Below, piece after piece: positions 12,458-22,817 of a stretch of DNA of 64,000 nucleotides (its first letter is position 1; the number at the start of each line of letters is the position of its first letter). Origin of the DNA: Pseudomonas helvetica. GTDB taxonomy: Bacteria; Pseudomonadota; Gammaproteobacteria; Pseudomonadales; Pseudomonadaceae. A program made the position numbers and the translations under genes. Under the pieces are notes generated by a model. That model saw only the letters and a list, made by a program, of their open reading frames with translations, did no database searches and had not been told where the DNA came from. Where the stretch lies: positions 1-64,000 of the forward strand of contig NZ_CP150917.1 of the NCBI RefSeq assembly GCF_039908645.1. The letters are read 5' to 3'.

Positions 12458-12991
12458 CTAGTTGTGGATAAGTTCTGCGGCAATCGCCGCCAGATCGTCA
12501 AAAATCAAGGTGCCTACCGGAAGGGTCTTGCTCTGCGTCTTTTCGCCTTTACCGGTTTTTACCAAAACTGGCTGACAGTCGACGGCTTTTGCCGCCTCCA
12601 GGTCACCGAGACTGTCGCCGACGAACCATAGGTCAGTCAGCGCCACGTCGTAATGTGCGGCAATGGTTTTAAGCATGCCGGGTTTTGGCTTACGACAATC
12701 GCAGCCTTCGTCCGGCCCATGTGGGCAATAGACGATGAGGCCGAGCTCGCCGCCCTGCTCTTCCACCAACGTGCGCAAGCGCTCGTGCATGGCGTCGAGG
12801 GTGGCGACATCGTAGTAGCCGCGAGCAATGCCGGACTGGTTGGTAGCGACAGCTACCGTCCAGCCGGCCTTGCTCAACTGCGCGATGGCTTCGATCGAGC
12901 CCGGGAGCGGAATCCACTCTTCCACCGACTTGATGTAAGCGTCGGAGTCGTAATTGATCACTCCGTCCCGATCGAGAATCAGCAGTTTCAA
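12458..12991 (-). CDS. gmhB: D-glycero-beta-D-manno-heptose 1,7-bisphosphate 7-phosphatase
   Basis: A HAD-superfamily phosphatase that removes the 7-phosphate in ADP-heptose synthesis for the LPS inner core. The HAD motif I DRDGVIN is at the extreme N-terminus, and the C-terminal motif FVGDSLGDLEAA is present. The Cys-rich zinc loop CPHGPDEGCDCRKPKPGM is typical of GmhB. I place the start at TTG 12991 (177 residues, LKLLILDRDG), because GAGGAG stands 6 bases before it. The upstream in-frame ATG at 13066 would add a non-homologous tail lying inside glyS. It starts 10 bp after the glyS stop, so translational coupling is likely. The last codons contain a DnaA box. Confidence 0.93.
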   Translation of the reverse strand: MKLLILDRDGVINYDSDAYIKSVEEWIPLPGSIEAIAQLSKAGWTVAVATNQSGIARGYYDVATLDAMHERLRTLVEEQGGELGLIVYCPHGPDEGCDCRKPKPGMLKTIAAHYDVALTDLWFVGDSLGDLEAAKAVDCQPVLVKTGKGEKTQSKTLPVGTLIFDDLAAIAAELIHN

Positions 12992-13001
12992 CAGCAGCTC
13001 C

Positions 13002-15056
13002 TCAGCCCAGCAACGAGATGTCGGCAACGCCGAGGAACAGACCGCGCAAACGTGCCAGCAACGCATAACGGTTGGCGCGGACCTTGGCGTCTTCCGCGTT
13101 GACCATCACGGCTTCGAAGAACGCATCGACCGGCTCGCGCAACGCGGCCAGACGTGCCAGCGATTCGCTGTACTGACGGGCTGCAGCCATTGGCTGCACC
13201 GCTTGATCCGCTTGCTGGATCGCCGAGTACAGGGAGAATTCGGCGGCGTTGTCGAAGTACTTGGCTTCAACGGTGCTTGGCACGCTGCCTTCGATTTTGC
13301 TCAGCAGGTTCGATACGCGCTTGTTCACCGCAGCCAGTGCAGCGGCTTCCGGCAATTTGCGGAACGCTTCCACCGCTTGTACGCGCTGATCGAAGTCCAG
13401 CGCCGAACCCGGTTTCAGGGCACGAACCGACAGGTAAGTGGCCACATCCACGCCTTCGTCTTCGTAACGGGCACGCAGACGGTCGAAGACGAACTCCAGC
13501 ACCGAATCAGCCAGGCCGGCAGCCTTGACCTTGCTGCCGAACGCATTCACGGCGAAGGCCACGGCGTCGGTCAGGTCGAGGTCGAGCTTCTTGTCGATCA
13601 GGATCCGCAACACGCCCAGCGCAGCACGGCGCAGTGCATACGGGTCTTTGCTACCGGTTGGCAGCATGCCGACACCGAAGATCCCGACCAGGGTATCGAG
13701 CTTGTCGGCGATGGCCACGGCCGCACCGGTCAGGGTGGTCGGCAGTTCAGCGCCGGCACCGCGCGGCATGTACTGCTCGTTCAGCGCCAGTGCGACATCT
13801 TCCGGCTCGCCATCGTTGAGGGCGTAGTAGTAACCGGCGACACCTTGCATCTCCGGGAACTCACCGACCATCTCGGTTGCCAGGTCGCACTTCGACAGCA
13901 GGCCTGCGCGCGCCGCCCACGAGGCGTTGCCGCCAATGCGTTGAGCGATGAATGCGGCCAGTTTGGACACGCGCTCGGCCTTGTCGTAGACGCTGCCGAG
14001 TTTTTCCTGGAAGACCACGTTTTGCAGGCGCAGGTTGAAGTCTTCGAGTTTCTGCTTCTTGTCTTGCTTGAAGAAGAATTCGGCGTCGGTCAGGCGTGGG
14101 CGAACCACTTTCTCGTTACCGTCGATGATCTGCTGCGGGTCTTTGCTCTCGATGTTGGCCACGGTAATGAAACGTGGCAGCAACTTGCCGTCGGCATCCA
14201 GCAAGCAGAAGTACTTCTGGTTGTCCTGCATGGTGGTGATCAGGGCTTCTTGCGGCACATCGAGGAAGCGCTCCTCGAACGAGCACACCAGCGGCACTGG
14301 CCATTCCACCAGCGCGGTCACTTCATCGAGCAGGTCTGGCGGAACGATCGCGGTCCCTTCCTGACGAGTGGCCAGTTCGGCGGTACGCGTGCTGATCAGC
14401 TCGCGGCGCTCATTGGCATCGGCCAGTACGTAGGCTGCGCGCAGGTCGTTCAGGTAGTTGGCTGGCGAGGTGATGCGCACGCTTTCCGGGTGATGGAAGC
14501 GGTGACCACGGGAATCGCGACCGGCCTTCTGGGCGAGGATGGTGCAGTCGATCACCTGATCACCAAGCAGCATCACCAGCCATTGGGTTGGGCGAACGAA
14601 TTCTTCCTTGCGAGCACCCCAACGCATGCGCTTGGGGATAGGCAGGTCGTTCAGCGAGTCTTCGACGATGGTCGGCAACAGGCTGACGGTCGGCTTGCCG
14701 GCGATGCTTTGGCTGTAACGCAGCTTCGGCCCGCTTTGATCGATTTCGCTCAGCTCTACGCCGCACTTCTTGGCGAAGCCCAGGGCAGCCTGGGTCGGAT
14801 TGCCTTCGGCGTCGAACGCGGCCTGGCGTGGCGGGCCGTCGAGGTTGATGCTGCGATCCGGCTGTTGAGTGGCCAGTTTGGTGATCAGCACGGCCAGACG
14901 ACGCGGTGCGGCGTAGACCTGCTTGGCTTCAAAGCCCAGGCCAGCGGCCAGCAGGCCCTTCTCGATACCGGCGAGGAACGCATCGGCCAGGGTGTTCAGG
15001 GCTTTGGGTGGCAGCTCTTCGGTGCCCAGTTCAACCAGGAAATCTTGAGCACTCAT
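13002..15056 (-). CDS. glyS: Glycyl-tRNA synthetase beta subunit
   Basis: The beta chain of the bacterial alpha2beta2 glycyl-tRNA synthetase, which binds tRNA-Gly. The 684-residue protein begins [20 protein letters not shown], has the conserved HRFHHPE and HD-like segments of the family, and ends in the anticodon-binding region ([26 protein letters not shown]). Its ATG overlaps the glyQ stop by 4 bp (ATGA), so the two subunits are translationally coupled. Length is normal for the family. A long open frame on the opposite strand is a GC-bias shadow. Confidence 0.98.
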   Translation of the reverse strand: MSAQDFLVELGTEELPPKALNTLADAFLAGIEKGLLAAGLGFEAKQVYAAPRRLAVLITKLATQQPDRSINLDGPPRQAAFDAEGNPTQAALGFAKKCGVELSEIDQSGPKLRYSQSIAGKPTVSLLPTIVEDSLNDLPIPKRMRWGARKEEFVRPTQWLVMLLGDQVIDCTILAQKAGRDSRGHRFHHPESVRITSPANYLNDLRAAYVLADANERRELISTRTAELATRQEGTAIVPPDLLDEVTALVEWPVPLVCSFEERFLDVPQEALITTMQDNQKYFCLLDADGKLLPRFITVANIESKDPQQIIDGNEKVVRPRLTDAEFFFKQDKKQKLEDFNLRLQNVVFQEKLGSVYDKAERVSKLAAFIAQRIGGNASWAARAGLLSKCDLATEMVGEFPEMQGVAGYYYALNDGEPEDVALALNEQYMPRGAGAELPTTLTGAAVAIADKLDTLVGIFGVGMLPTGSKDPYALRRAALGVLRILIDKKLDLDLTDAVAFAVNAFGSKVKAAGLADSVLEFVFDRLRARYEDEGVDVATYLSVRALKPGSALDFDQRVQAVEAFRKLPEAAALAAVNKRVSNLLSKIEGSVPSTVEAKYFDNAAEFSLYSAIQQADQAVQPMAAARQYSESLARLAALREPVDAFFEAVMVNAEDAKVRANRYALLARLRGLFLGVADISLLG

Positions 15057-16006
15057 TGTGCAGCCTCCAGCTTAGCCAACACTTCATCACGCAAATCCGG
15101 GGTCGCCATCGGGAAGCCCAGCTTGGCGCGAGCCAGCAGGTAGGCTTGCGCAACGGAACGCGCCAGGGTGCGAACACGCAGAATGTATTGCTGACGCGCA
15201 GTCACCGAGATCGCCCGGCGTGCATCCAGCAGGTTGAAGGTGTGCGAGGCCTTCAGGACCATTTCGTAGCTTGGCAGCGGCAGCGGTTGATCGAGTTCGA
15301 TCAGGCGCTTGGCTTCGCTTTCGTAGAAATCGAACAGTTCGAACAGCTTCTCGACGTTGGCGTGTTCGAAGTTGTAGGTCGACTGCTCCACTTCGTTCTG
15401 GTGGAACACATCGCCGTAGGTCACTTTGCCGAACGGACCGTCAGCCCAGACCAGGTCGTAGACCGAGTCCACGCCTTGCAGGTACATGGCCAGACGCTCG
15501 AGGCCGTAGGTGATCTCGCCGGTCACCGGGTAGCACTCGATGCCACCCGCCGCCTGGAAGTAGGTGAACTGCGTCACTTCCATGCCGTTGAGCCAGACTT
15601 CCCAGCCCAGGCCCCAGGCACCGAGGGTCGGCGATTCCCAGTTGTCTTCGACGAAACGGATGTCGTGCACCAATGGGTCCAGGCCCACGTGCTTGAGGGA
15701 GCCCAGGTACAGTTCCTGGAAGTTGTCCGGGTTCGGCTTCAGGACTACCTGGAACTGGTAGTAGTGCTGCAGACGGTTCGGGTTTTCGCCGTAGCGGCCG
15801 TCAGTCGGGCGACGACTGGGCTGCACATAAGCGGCGTTCCAGGTTTCCGGGCCGATGGCGCGCAGGAACGTGGCGGTATGGAAAGTGCCGGCGCCTACTT
15901 CCATATCGTAGGGCTGAAGTACCACACAACCTTGCTCGGCCCAGTATTGCTGGAGGGCGAGGATCAAGTCTTGGAAGGTACGCACGGCTGGCGTAGGCTG
16001 GCTCAC
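15053..16006 (-). CDS. glyQ: Glycyl-tRNA synthetase alpha subunit
   Basis: The catalytic alpha chain that activates glycine. I choose GTG 16006 as start (317 residues, [20 protein letters not shown]), because AGGTGA lies about 6 bases upstream and the length then equals that of other GlyQ proteins. The upstream ATG at 16138 would overlap the divergent tag gene by 51 bp. Family segments [20 protein letters not shown] and [20 protein letters not shown] are present. It is first of the glyQ-glyS-gmhB-plsC run. Confidence 0.97.
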   Translation of the reverse strand: MSQPTPAVRTFQDLILALQQYWAEQGCVVLQPYDMEVGAGTFHTATFLRAIGPETWNAAYVQPSRRPTDGRYGENPNRLQHYYQFQVVLKPNPDNFQELYLGSLKHVGLDPLVHDIRFVEDNWESPTLGAWGLGWEVWLNGMEVTQFTYFQAAGGIECYPVTGEITYGLERLAMYLQGVDSVYDLVWADGPFGKVTYGDVFHQNEVEQSTYNFEHANVEKLFELFDFYESEAKRLIELDQPLPLPSYEMVLKASHTFNLLDARRAISVTARQQYILRVRTLARSVAQAYLLARAKLGFPMATPDLRDEVLAKLEAAQ

Positions 16007-16087
16007 GAAATTCACCTGTTTCTTGGGCTGCGATTTAAAGAGCGGGAGTATACCCGATTCATTCGTCCGCACGCCCCCTGGAGCCTT

Positions 16088-16651
16088 ATGCCACGCTGCT
16101 TTTGGTGTTCCGAAGATCCGCTGTACATGGCTTATCACGATCAGGAGTGGGGCGTACCGCTACGCGATGCGCAGCGCTTGTTCGAGTTGCTTTTGCTCGA
16201 AGGGTTCCAGGCCGGCCTGTCTTGGATCACCGTGCTGAGGAAGCGCGAGCGCTACCGTGAGGTGTTGTTCGGCTTCGATGTACAACGGGTGGCGCAGATG
16301 AGCGACGCCGAAATAGACGATTTGATGCTTGATCCGGGGATCATTCGCAACCGCCTGAAACTCAATGCCGCACGGCGCAATGCCCAGGCCTGGATGGCGC
16401 TGGAGGACCCGGTGGAGCTGCTTTGGTCGTTTGTCGGCGGCGTCCCGAAGATCAATCATTTCAAGGATCGCAGCGAAGTGCCGGCCGTGACGCCGGCCGC
16501 CGTGGAGATGAGCAAAGGTCTGAAAAAAGCCGGCTTCACGTTTGTCGGCCCGACCATCTGCTATGCCTTGATGCAGGCCTCGGGCATGGTCATGGATCAC
16601 ACCACCGATTGTGATCGTTACGCCATCTTGCGCAGTGGGCGGTTAGAATAG
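16088..16651 (+). CDS. tag: DNA-3-methyladenine glycosylase I
   Basis: A helix-hairpin-helix glycosylase that excises 3-methyladenine, starting base excision repair of alkylation damage. The 187-residue product starts [20 protein letters not shown]. It keeps the structural zinc ligands Cys4 and His17, and the C-terminal HTTDC supplies the remaining His/Cys pair. The substrate pocket residues around YHDQEWGVP are conserved. The promoter must lie in the 81-bp gap shared with the divergent glyQ. The next gene, htrB, starts 51 bp later on the same strand. Confidence 0.97.
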   Translation: MPRCFWCSEDPLYMAYHDQEWGVPLRDAQRLFELLLLEGFQAGLSWITVLRKRERYREVLFGFDVQRVAQMSDAEIDDLMLDPGIIRNRLKLNAARRNAQAWMALEDPVELLWSFVGGVPKINHFKDRSEVPAVTPAAVEMSKGLKKAGFTFVGPTICYALMQASGMVMDHTTDCDRYAILRSGRLE

Positions 16652-16702
16652 CCGGCTCGCGACAAGGTTCATGACGTCGGTTCAGAAGATCAGGAGTGAC
16701 CT

Positions 16703-17590
16703 GTGGATAAGTTTAAAGGCGCCTTGCTGGTAGGCGCTCTGCGTTTGTTTGCCCTGCTCCCGTGGCGGGCGGTGCAAACGGTAGGTGCGGCGATTGGCTG
16801 GGTCATGTGGAAAACCCCCAACCGTTCCCGCGACGTGGTGCGCATCAACCTCGCCAAGTGTTTCCCGGACATGGACGCCGCCGAGCGCGAGCGTCTGGTG
16901 GGACAGAGCCTGATGGACATCGGCAAATCATTGACCGAAAGCGCCTGCGCCTGGATCTGGCCGGCCCAGCGTTCCATCGATCTGGTGCGTGAAGTCGAAG
17001 GCCTCGATGTGCTCAAGGACGCGCTGGCTTCCGGCAAAGGCGTGGTCGGCATCACCAGCCATCTGGGCAATTGGGAGGTGTTGAACCACTTCTATTGCAG
17101 CCAGTGCAAACCGATCATTTTCTACCGTCCGCCCAAGCTCAAGGCGGTGGATGAATTGCTGCGCAAGCAACGGGTGCAGTTGGGCAACCGCGTGGCAGCG
17201 TCCACCAAGGAAGGCATCCTCAGTGTCATCAAGGAAGTGCGCAAAGGTGGTGCAGTGGGGATTCCGGCTGACCCGGAACCGGCCGAATCCGCCGGGATCT
17301 TCGTGCCCTTCTTCGCCACCAAGGCTTTGACCAGCAAGTTCGTGCCGAACATGCTCGCGGGCGGCAAAGCGGTCGGCGTCTTCCTGCACGCCCTGCGCCT
17401 GCCGGACGGTTCAGGCTACAAAGTGATCCTGGAAGCCGCGCCCGAGGCTATGTACAGCACCGATACCGAGACGTCCTGCGCAGCCATGAGCCAGATCGTC
17501 GAGAAATATGTGCGGGCTTACCCGAGCCAATACATGTGGAGCATGAAGCGCTTCAAGAAACGCCCGCCGGGCGAAGCACGCTGGTATTGA
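16703..17590 (+). CDS. htrB: Lipid A biosynthesis lauroyl (secondary) acyltransferase
   Basis: An LpxL/HtrB-family inner-membrane acyltransferase that adds a secondary acyl chain to lipid A. The 295-residue protein has an N-terminal hydrophobic anchor (GALLVGALRLFALLPWRAV) and the catalytic HX4E motif HLGNWE near residue 115. P. aeruginosa has two such enzymes, and this is the one in the PA0011 position. The start is GTG 16703, preceded by AGGAG at 6 bases. The start codon itself lies within a perfect DnaA box (16702-16710, minus orientation). It follows tag by 51 bp and precedes a PilZ gene. Confidence 0.93.
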   Translation: MDKFKGALLVGALRLFALLPWRAVQTVGAAIGWVMWKTPNRSRDVVRINLAKCFPDMDAAERERLVGQSLMDIGKSLTESACAWIWPAQRSIDLVREVEGLDVLKDALASGKGVVGITSHLGNWEVLNHFYCSQCKPIIFYRPPKLKAVDELLRKQRVQLGNRVAASTKEGILSVIKEVRKGGAVGIPADPEPAESAGIFVPFFATKALTSKFVPNMLAGGKAVGVFLHALRLPDGSGYKVILEAAPEAMYSTDTETSCAAMSQIVEKYVRAYPSQYMWSMKRFKKRPPGEARWY

Positions 17591-17606
17591 TCCAGCTGGC
17601 ATGATC

Positions 17607-17637
17607 TGTGGATAACCTTGGGCTGGGGTTATCCACA
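17607..17637. promoter_or_regulatory. Inverted pair of perfect DnaA boxes
   Basis: TGTGGATAA (17607-17615) and TTATCCACA (17629-17637) face each other with 13 bp between them, in the htrB-pilZ gap. It is the only place in the window with two perfect boxes within one helical neighbourhood. It may be a DnaA-binding site controlling the PilZ gene or simply a hairpin. Confidence 0.6.
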
Positions 17638-17661
17638 ACCGTTCAATCAAGGGCGCAGAAG

Positions 17662-17901
17662 ATGTCCGAACACCGTAAGTCATTTCGAATCAAGATCCAG
17701 CATGAGAGCTTCGGCGAGTGCCTGGGCCAGACTCGCAACCTTTCCGCCAGCGGCGTCTACGTGAAGCATCCGACGCTCGCGGCGTTGGCCAAAGGCGCGG
17801 TCGTCTATGGTCAGGTGCAGGGGTTGCCGTGCGGTGCGCCGCGAGTGCGCATGGAAGTGGTGCAGGTCGACGCGGAAGGCATCGGCCTGCGTTACCTTTG
17901 A
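17662..17901 (+). CDS. PilZ-domain cyclic-di-GMP-binding protein
   Basis: A single-domain PilZ protein of 79 residues with the intact c-di-GMP motif: RKSFR near the N-terminus (RxxxR) and NLSASG (N/DxSxxG) about 22 residues later. It should therefore bind the second messenger, unlike degenerate PilZ proteins. The output partner is unknown; small PilZ proteins act as adaptors in motility, polysaccharide or adhesion control. The start is ATG 17662, with the GGGCG/AGAAG region upstream. It follows htrB by 71 bp that contain two inverted DnaA boxes, and converges with a TPR gene. Confidence 0.9.
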   Translation: MSEHRKSFRIKIQHESFGECLGQTRNLSASGVYVKHPTLAALAKGAVVYGQVQGLPCGAPRVRMEVVQVDAEGIGLRYL

Positions 17902-17917
17902 GTTGAGCGTTTTTTGA

Positions 17918-18232
17918 TCAGCTGTCCAACCGGTCAAGCTTCTTCAGAAACACCGTCATTTCCTTTTCTGCCTGCTTGTCGCCATGCGCGCGAGCTGCTT
18001 CCAGACCCTGCTCCCAGGCCTGACGGGCGGCTGCATGGTTTGCCTGTGCCAAATAAGCCTTGCCCAACAGCTTCCAGGCTGCCGAGTACTTCGGATCGAA
18101 TGCCACGCAGCGGCTGAAATGCTCGGCGGCCTTGGCATGTTCGCCCAGATCCAGATAACCCTTGCCCAGGCCGAAGCGCAGCAGCGAGTTATCCACACCC
18201 TTGGCGAGCATTTTTTCGAGGGATTCGATCAT
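17918..18232 (-). CDS. Small tetratricopeptide-repeat protein
   Basis: A 104-residue soluble protein made almost wholly of TPR helices. Repeats run about 18-51 (SLLRFGLGKGYLDLGEHAKA) and 52-85 (PKYSAAWKLLGKAYLAQANH), with a third partial one after. No signal peptide is evident. TPR proteins are protein-binding scaffolds and the partner cannot be read here. It ends 16 bp from the convergent PilZ gene. A REP doublet separates it from trkA. A DnaA box lies inside its 5' coding part. Confidence 0.88.
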   Translation of the reverse strand: MIESLEKMLAKGVDNSLLRFGLGKGYLDLGEHAKAAEHFSRCVAFDPKYSAAWKLLGKAYLAQANHAAARQAWEQGLEAARAHGDKQAEKEMTVFLKKLDRLDS

Positions 18233-18267
18233 CTATGGGCTCCTTGAATGGGTGTCGAATGGCTTTC

Positions 18268-18398
18268 GTGGCGAGGGAGCTTGCTCCCGCTCGAGCGCGA
18301 AGCGGTCGCAACTCAGCTGACTCGATGTGCCTGAAAGAACATAGTTGCAGATTTTGCGACTGCTGCGCAGCCGAGCGGGAGCAAGCTCCCTCGCCACA
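18268..18398. repeat. REP doublet 1 (REPIN-like)
   Basis: Two inverted copies of the GTGGCGAGGGAGCTTGCTCCCGCT element, each itself a hairpin, enclose about 80 bp. The doublet lies between trkA (3' side) and the TPR gene. Five more copies of this arrangement occur in the window. Confidence 0.92.
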
Positions 18399-18410
18399 AT
18401 TGCGCACAGA

Positions 18411-19784
18411 TCAGAAAAAGCTCAACCCCACGTGGAACAACTTCTCCACATCACGAATATGCTTTTTATCCACAAGGAACAGAATCACATGGTCGCCGGC
18501 TTCGATCACGGTGTCGTCGTGGGCGATCAACACTTCTTCATCGCGAATGATTGCACCAATAGTAGTCCCCGGCGGCAGGACGATGTTTTCGATGGCCTTG
18601 CCGATCACCTTGCTCGACTTCGCGTCACCATGGGCAATCGCCTCGATGGCTTCTGCCGCACCGCGACGCAGCGAGTGCACGCTGACGATATCGCCCCGGC
18701 GCACGTGGGCCAGCAAAGTACCGATAGTCGCCAGTTGCGGGCTGATGGCGATATCGATATCACCGCCCTGGATCAGGTCGACATAGGCCGGGTTGTTGAT
18801 GATGGTCATCACCTTCTTCGCGCCCAGGCGTTTGGCCAACAGCGACGACATGATGTTGGCTTCGTCGTCGTTGGTCAGCGCCAGGAACAGATCGGCGTCG
18901 GCGATATTCTCTTCCAGCAGTAGATCGCGGTCCGAGGCGCTGCCCTGCAACACCACGGTGCTGTCGAGGGTATCCGAGAGGTAGCGGCAGCGCGCCGGGT
19001 TCATCTCGATGATCTTCACCTGATAGCGGCTTTCAATCGCCTCGGCCAGCCGCTCGCCGATCTGCCCGCCACCGGCGATGACGATGCGTTTGTAGCTCTC
19101 GTCGAGCCGGCGCATTTCGCTCATCACGGCGCGAATGTTCGCTTTGGCCGCGATAAAAAACACTTCGTCGTCGGCTTCGATCACCGTATCGCCTTGCGGC
19201 AGGATCGGTCGATCACGACGGAAAATCGCTGCCACGCGGGTATCGACGTTCGGCATGTGTTCGCGCAACTGGCGCAGTTGCTGCCCCACCAACGGTCCGC
19301 CGTAGTAGGCCTTGACCGCCACCAGTTGGGCCTTGCCCTCGGCAAAATCTATCACCTGCAATGCACCGGGGTGCTCGATCAGGCGCTTGATGTAATGGGT
19401 CACTACTTGTTCGGGGCTGATCAGCACGTCGACCGGGATCGCGTCGTTGTCGAACAGGCCGGCGCGGGTCAGGTACGCGGCTTCGCGCACCCGGGCGATC
19501 TTGGTCGGCGTATGGAACAGGGTGTGCGCGACCTGGCAGGCGACCATGTTGGTCTCGTCGCTGTTGGTCACCGCCACCAGCATGTCGGCGTCGTCGGCAC
19601 CGGCCTGGCGCAGCACCGTTGGGAACGAGCCGCGACCTTGCACAGTGCGGATGTCGAGGCGGTCACCGAGGTCTCGCAGGCGTTCGCCGTCGGTATCGAC
19701 CACGGTGATGTCATTCGCTTCGCTGGCCAAATGTTCCGCCAGCGTACCGCCGACCTGCCCGGCGCCGAGGATGATGATCTTCAT
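18411..19784 (-). CDS. trkA: Trk system potassium-uptake regulatory protein TrkA
   Basis: A cytoplasmic NAD(H)-binding subunit that gates the TrkH/TrkG potassium channel. The 457-residue protein has two RCK units. The first Rossmann fold is [14 protein letters not shown] (residues 6-19), and the second, [14 protein letters not shown], begins near residue 239. Each is followed by an RCK-C domain. I start at ATG 19784 ([13 protein letters not shown]), which is the family start. It lies 23 bp after rsmB on the same strand, so the order def-fmt-rsmB-trkA probably forms an operon as in other gammaproteobacteria. A DnaA box lies near its 3' end. Confidence 0.97.
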   Translation of the reverse strand: MKIIILGAGQVGGTLAEHLASEANDITVVDTDGERLRDLGDRLDIRTVQGRGSFPTVLRQAGADDADMLVAVTNSDETNMVACQVAHTLFHTPTKIARVREAAYLTRAGLFDNDAIPVDVLISPEQVVTHYIKRLIEHPGALQVIDFAEGKAQLVAVKAYYGGPLVGQQLRQLREHMPNVDTRVAAIFRRDRPILPQGDTVIEADDEVFFIAAKANIRAVMSEMRRLDESYKRIVIAGGGQIGERLAEAIESRYQVKIIEMNPARCRYLSDTLDSTVVLQGSASDRDLLLEENIADADLFLALTNDDEANIMSSLLAKRLGAKKVMTIINNPAYVDLIQGGDIDIAISPQLATIGTLLAHVRRGDIVSVHSLRRGAAEAIEAIAHGDAKSSKVIGKAIENIVLPPGTTIGAIIRDEEVLIAHDDTVIEAGDHVILFLVDKKHIRDVEKLFHVGLSFF

Positions 19785-19807
19785 CCGGTCACTCCTTTGA
19801 AATCCGC

Positions 19808-21118
19808 TTAACCGCGCGCGGCGGCAATCTTGATCAGCTTGGCGTAGTAGAACCCGTCGTGACCGCCCTCTTGTGCCAGCAACTGGCGGCCATGCGGTTG
19901 CTTGATACCGGCCTGGCTGGCGATATCCAGCTCGCGAGCACCCGGAGTTCGGGCGAGGAAGGCTTCGATGACTTCGGTGTTTTCGGTCGGCAAGGTCGAG
20001 CAAGTGGCGTACAGCAGGATGCCGCCGACGTCGAGGGTCGGCCACATCGCGTCGAGCAGTTCACCCTGAAGCACCGCGAGCGCAGTGATGTCATCCGGCT
20101 GGCGGGTCAGTTTGATGTCCGGGTGGCGGCGAATCACGCCGGTCGCCGAGCAGGGCGCGTCGAGCAGGATGCGCTGGAACGGCTTGCCGTCCCACCACGC
20201 CTGAGTGTCGCGGCCGTCGGCGGCGATCAATTCGGCGCTGAGGCCCAGCCGCTCAAGGTTTTCCCGCACACGCACCAGACGCTTGGCTTCCAGGTCCACG
20301 GCCACTACGCCGGCCAGTTTCGGCTCGACTTCAAGGATGTGGCAGGTCTTGCCGCCCGGTGCGCAGCAGGCGTCGAGCACCCGTTGGCCCGGCGCCAGGT
20401 CCAGCAGATCCGCCGCCAGTTGCGCGGCTTCGTCTTGCACGCTGATCCAGCCATCGGCGAAACCCGGCAGTTGGCGCACATCGCCTGGCGTGTCGAGCAC
20501 GATGCCGTCCCGACTGAACACGCACGGCTTGGCCGCGACACCGGCATCACTCAGCAAGGCGAGGTAGGCATCGCGAGTGTGATGACGACGGTTGACCCGC
20601 AAAATCATGGGTGGATGCGCGTTGTTCGCGGCGCAAATGGCTTCCCACTGTTCTGGCCAGAACGCCTTGAGGGATTTTTGCAGCCAGCGCGGGTGGGCGG
20701 TGCGCACCACCGGATCGTGCTCAAGCTCGGCCAGCAGTGTTTCGCTTTCACGTTGGGCACGGCGCAGCACGGCGTTGAGCAGGGCTTTGGCCCACGGTTT
20801 TTTCAGCTTGTCGGCGCAGCCCACGGTTTCACCGATGGCGGCGTGGGCCGGGACACGGGTGTACAACAACTGGTAAAGGCCGACCAGCAACAGCGCTTCG
20901 ACATCGGCGTCAGCGGCTTTGAAAGGTTTTTGCAGCAGCTTGGCCGCCAGCGCCGACAAGCGCGGCTGCCAGCGTGCGGTGCCGAAGGCTAGGTCCTGGG
21001 TGAAGCCGCGATCGCGGTCTTCGACCTTGTCCAGTTGCGTCGGCAACGAACTGTTCAGCGAAGCCTTGCCGTTAAGGACGGCGGCCAGGGCCTTGGCGGC
21101 GGCCAGACGCGGGTTCAT
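19808..21118 (-). CDS. rsmB: 16S rRNA (cytosine-967-C5) methyltransferase RsmB
   Basis: This enzyme methylates C967 of 16S rRNA with S-adenosylmethionine. The 436-residue protein has an N-terminal NusB-like RNA-binding domain (about 1-130) and a Rossmann methyltransferase domain. The SAM motif is [17 protein letters not shown], the [15 protein letters not shown] segment contains the first conserved Cys, and the catalytic Cys is in LLYATCST. Its start codon overlaps the fmt stop by 4 bp, showing translational coupling. Length and motifs are normal. Confidence 0.97.
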   Translation of the reverse strand: MNPRLAAAKALAAVLNGKASLNSSLPTQLDKVEDRDRGFTQDLAFGTARWQPRLSALAAKLLQKPFKAADADVEALLLVGLYQLLYTRVPAHAAIGETVGCADKLKKPWAKALLNAVLRRAQRESETLLAELEHDPVVRTAHPRWLQKSLKAFWPEQWEAICAANNAHPPMILRVNRRHHTRDAYLALLSDAGVAAKPCVFSRDGIVLDTPGDVRQLPGFADGWISVQDEAAQLAADLLDLAPGQRVLDACCAPGGKTCHILEVEPKLAGVVAVDLEAKRLVRVRENLERLGLSAELIAADGRDTQAWWDGKPFQRILLDAPCSATGVIRRHPDIKLTRQPDDITALAVLQGELLDAMWPTLDVGGILLYATCSTLPTENTEVIEAFLARTPGARELDIASQAGIKQPHGRQLLAQEGGHDGFYYAKLIKIAAARG

Positions 21119-22074
21119 TGGGCGTCCACCGCAAGGCCTAAGACGGTGCCCACGGCAAATTTCTCACGACGGCTGTTGAACAAGTCGCTGAAGTTCAGCG
21201 CCTTGCCGCCAGGCAATTGCAGGCGCGTCAGGCACAGCGCCTGTTCACCGCAGGCGACGATCAAGCCGTCTTTGCTGGCGCCGAGGATCTCGCCCGGTGC
21301 GCCCTTGCCTTCGGCGAGGCTGGCAGCGAGTACTTTCAAGGCTTCGCCATTGAGCGTGCTGTGGCAGATCGGCCACGGATTGAACGCGCGAACCAGACGC
21401 TCCAGCTCAACCGCTGGGCGGTTCCAGTCGATGCGCGCTTCGTCTTTGTTCAGTTTGTGTGCATAAGTAGCCAGGCTGTCGTCCTGGATTTCGCCTTCCA
21501 GCGTACCGGCGGCCAGCCCGGCAATTGCCTGAACCACGGCTGGCGGGCCCATTTCGGCGAGACGGTCATGCAGGCTGCCACCGGTGTCATCAGCACTGAT
21601 CGGCGTGGTGACCTTGAGCAGCATCGGCCCGGTGTCGAGGCCAGCTTCCATGCGCATCACGGTCACGCCGCTTTCAGCGTCGCCCGCTTCGACGGCGCGC
21701 TGGATCGGCGCCGCACCGCGCCAGCGTGGCAGCAACGAGGCGTGGCTGTTGATGCAACCCAGACGCGGAATATCCAGCACCACTTGCGGCAGGATCAGGC
21801 CGTAGGCAACGACGACCATCAGGTCCGGCTTGAGTGCGGCCAGTTCGGCCTGGGCCTCGGCGTTGCGCAGGGTTGGTGGCTGCAGCACCTGGATGTTGTG
21901 CTCCAGAGCCAACTGCTTGACCAGGCTCGGCATCAGCTTTTGCCCACGACCCGCCGGGCGATCCGGTTGGGTGTAGACCGCAACGATCTCATAAGGGCTG
22001 TCGAGCAGGGCCTTGAGGTGTTCGGCGGCAAATTCGGGGGTGCCGGCAAAGACGATGCGCAGTGGCTCAGTCAT
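21115..22074 (-). CDS. fmt: Methionyl-tRNA formyltransferase
   Basis: Transfers a formyl group from 10-formyl-tetrahydrofolate to initiator Met-tRNA. The 319-residue protein starts [20 protein letters not shown]. It has the formyltransferase signature [18 protein letters not shown] with the catalytic Asn/His/Asp set, and a C-terminal tRNA-binding domain from about 205. I chose ATG 22074; an upstream ATG at 22125 would place a leader across a terminator. It lies directly downstream of def, the enzyme that later removes the formyl group, with a hairpin terminator in the 66-bp gap. Confidence 0.98.
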   Translation of the reverse strand: MTEPLRIVFAGTPEFAAEHLKALLDSPYEIVAVYTQPDRPAGRGQKLMPSLVKQLALEHNIQVLQPPTLRNAEAQAELAALKPDLMVVVAYGLILPQVVLDIPRLGCINSHASLLPRWRGAAPIQRAVEAGDAESGVTVMRMEAGLDTGPMLLKVTTPISADDTGGSLHDRLAEMGPPAVVQAIAGLAAGTLEGEIQDDSLATYAHKLNKDEARIDWNRPAVELERLVRAFNPWPICHSTLNGEALKVLAASLAEGKGAPGEILGASKDGLIVACGEQALCLTRLQLPGGKALNFSDLFNSRREKFAVGTVLGLAVDAQ

Positions 22075-22104
22075 GGGAATTCTCGGTTGGAAACACGCGG
22101 AAAA

Positions 22105-22131
22105 GAAAAAGGCTTGCCGCAGCAAGCCTTT
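22105..22131 (-). terminator. Intrinsic terminator/attenuator between def and fmt
   Basis: Read on the minus strand, hairpin AAGGCTTGC/GCAAGCCTT is followed by TTTTTC. It stands after the def stop and before the fmt start. It may reduce, but probably not abolish, read-through into fmt-rsmB-trkA. Confidence 0.8.
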
Positions 22132-22140
22132 GGAAGGGCA

Positions 22141-22647
22141 TCAAGCGTTCTGGCGATGGAGCTTTTCCAGCTTCTTCTTGATCCGGTCGCGTTTGAGCGT
22201 GGACAGGTAATCGACGAACAATTTGCCGTTGAGGTGGTCGCATTCGTGCTGAATGCACACCGCCAGCAGTTCTTCGGCGATCAGTTCAAAAGGCTGGCCG
22301 TCACGGTCCAGGGCGTTGATCTTCACGCGTTGCGGACGGTCGACGTTTTCGTAGAAGCCCGGTACCGAAAGGCAGCCTTCCTGGTACTGACCCATTTCGT
22401 CGGTCAGGACTTCGAACTCGGGGTTGATGAACACCCGAGGTTCGCTGCGGTCTTCGGAAAGGTCCATGACCACGATGCGTTTGTGCACGTTGACCTGGGT
22501 CGCCGCGAGGCCGATGCCGGGTGCTTCATACATTGTTTCAAACATGTCATCGACCAACTGCCGCACTTCGTCGTCCACTACGGCCACCGGTTTGGCGATA
22601 GTACGCAGGCGCGGGTCGGGAAATTCGAGGATGTTCAAAATAGCCAT
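22141..22647 (-). CDS. def: Peptide deformylase
   Basis: A metalloenzyme that removes the N-formyl group from nascent proteins. The 168-residue protein holds all three active-site motifs: GIGLAATQV (motif 1), EGCLSVPG (motif 2, Cys metal ligand) and HECDHLNG (motif 3, two His ligands and the catalytic Glu). This is a type I deformylase of normal size. It starts the minus-strand def-fmt-rsmB-trkA run and is divergent from the LysM gene, with 170 bp between the starts. Confidence 0.98.
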   Translation of the reverse strand: MAILNILEFPDPRLRTIAKPVAVVDDEVRQLVDDMFETMYEAPGIGLAATQVNVHKRIVVMDLSEDRSEPRVFINPEFEVLTDEMGQYQEGCLSVPGFYENVDRPQRVKINALDRDGQPFELIAEELLAVCIQHECDHLNGKLFVDYLSTLKRDRIKKKLEKLHRQNA

Positions 22648-22817
22648 AAGCGTAATTGCTGCACGTGTGAAGTAAAGTCTGGGCCGATGGCCTGGCGGGT
22701 CCGAAGATGCAGGCTACCGTTGTAAAACGTAGCTCCCTTCTTTTCATTAGAAAGGGGGAGCGGGCCACGAGGGCTCTGGCGTTCTACTCGAATGCACATA
22801 ATAAAGGGATTCACCGC

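Noticed and set aside
12954-15143. A 729-codon open frame antisense to glyS
   Set aside because: It is the mirror of a certain gene, has biased composition and no family resemblance.
18427-18442. A parS-like sequence in the 3' end of trkA (CACGTGGAACA)
   Set aside because: Only the right half matches. The left half differs from the palindrome at about four bases, so ParB binding is unlikely.
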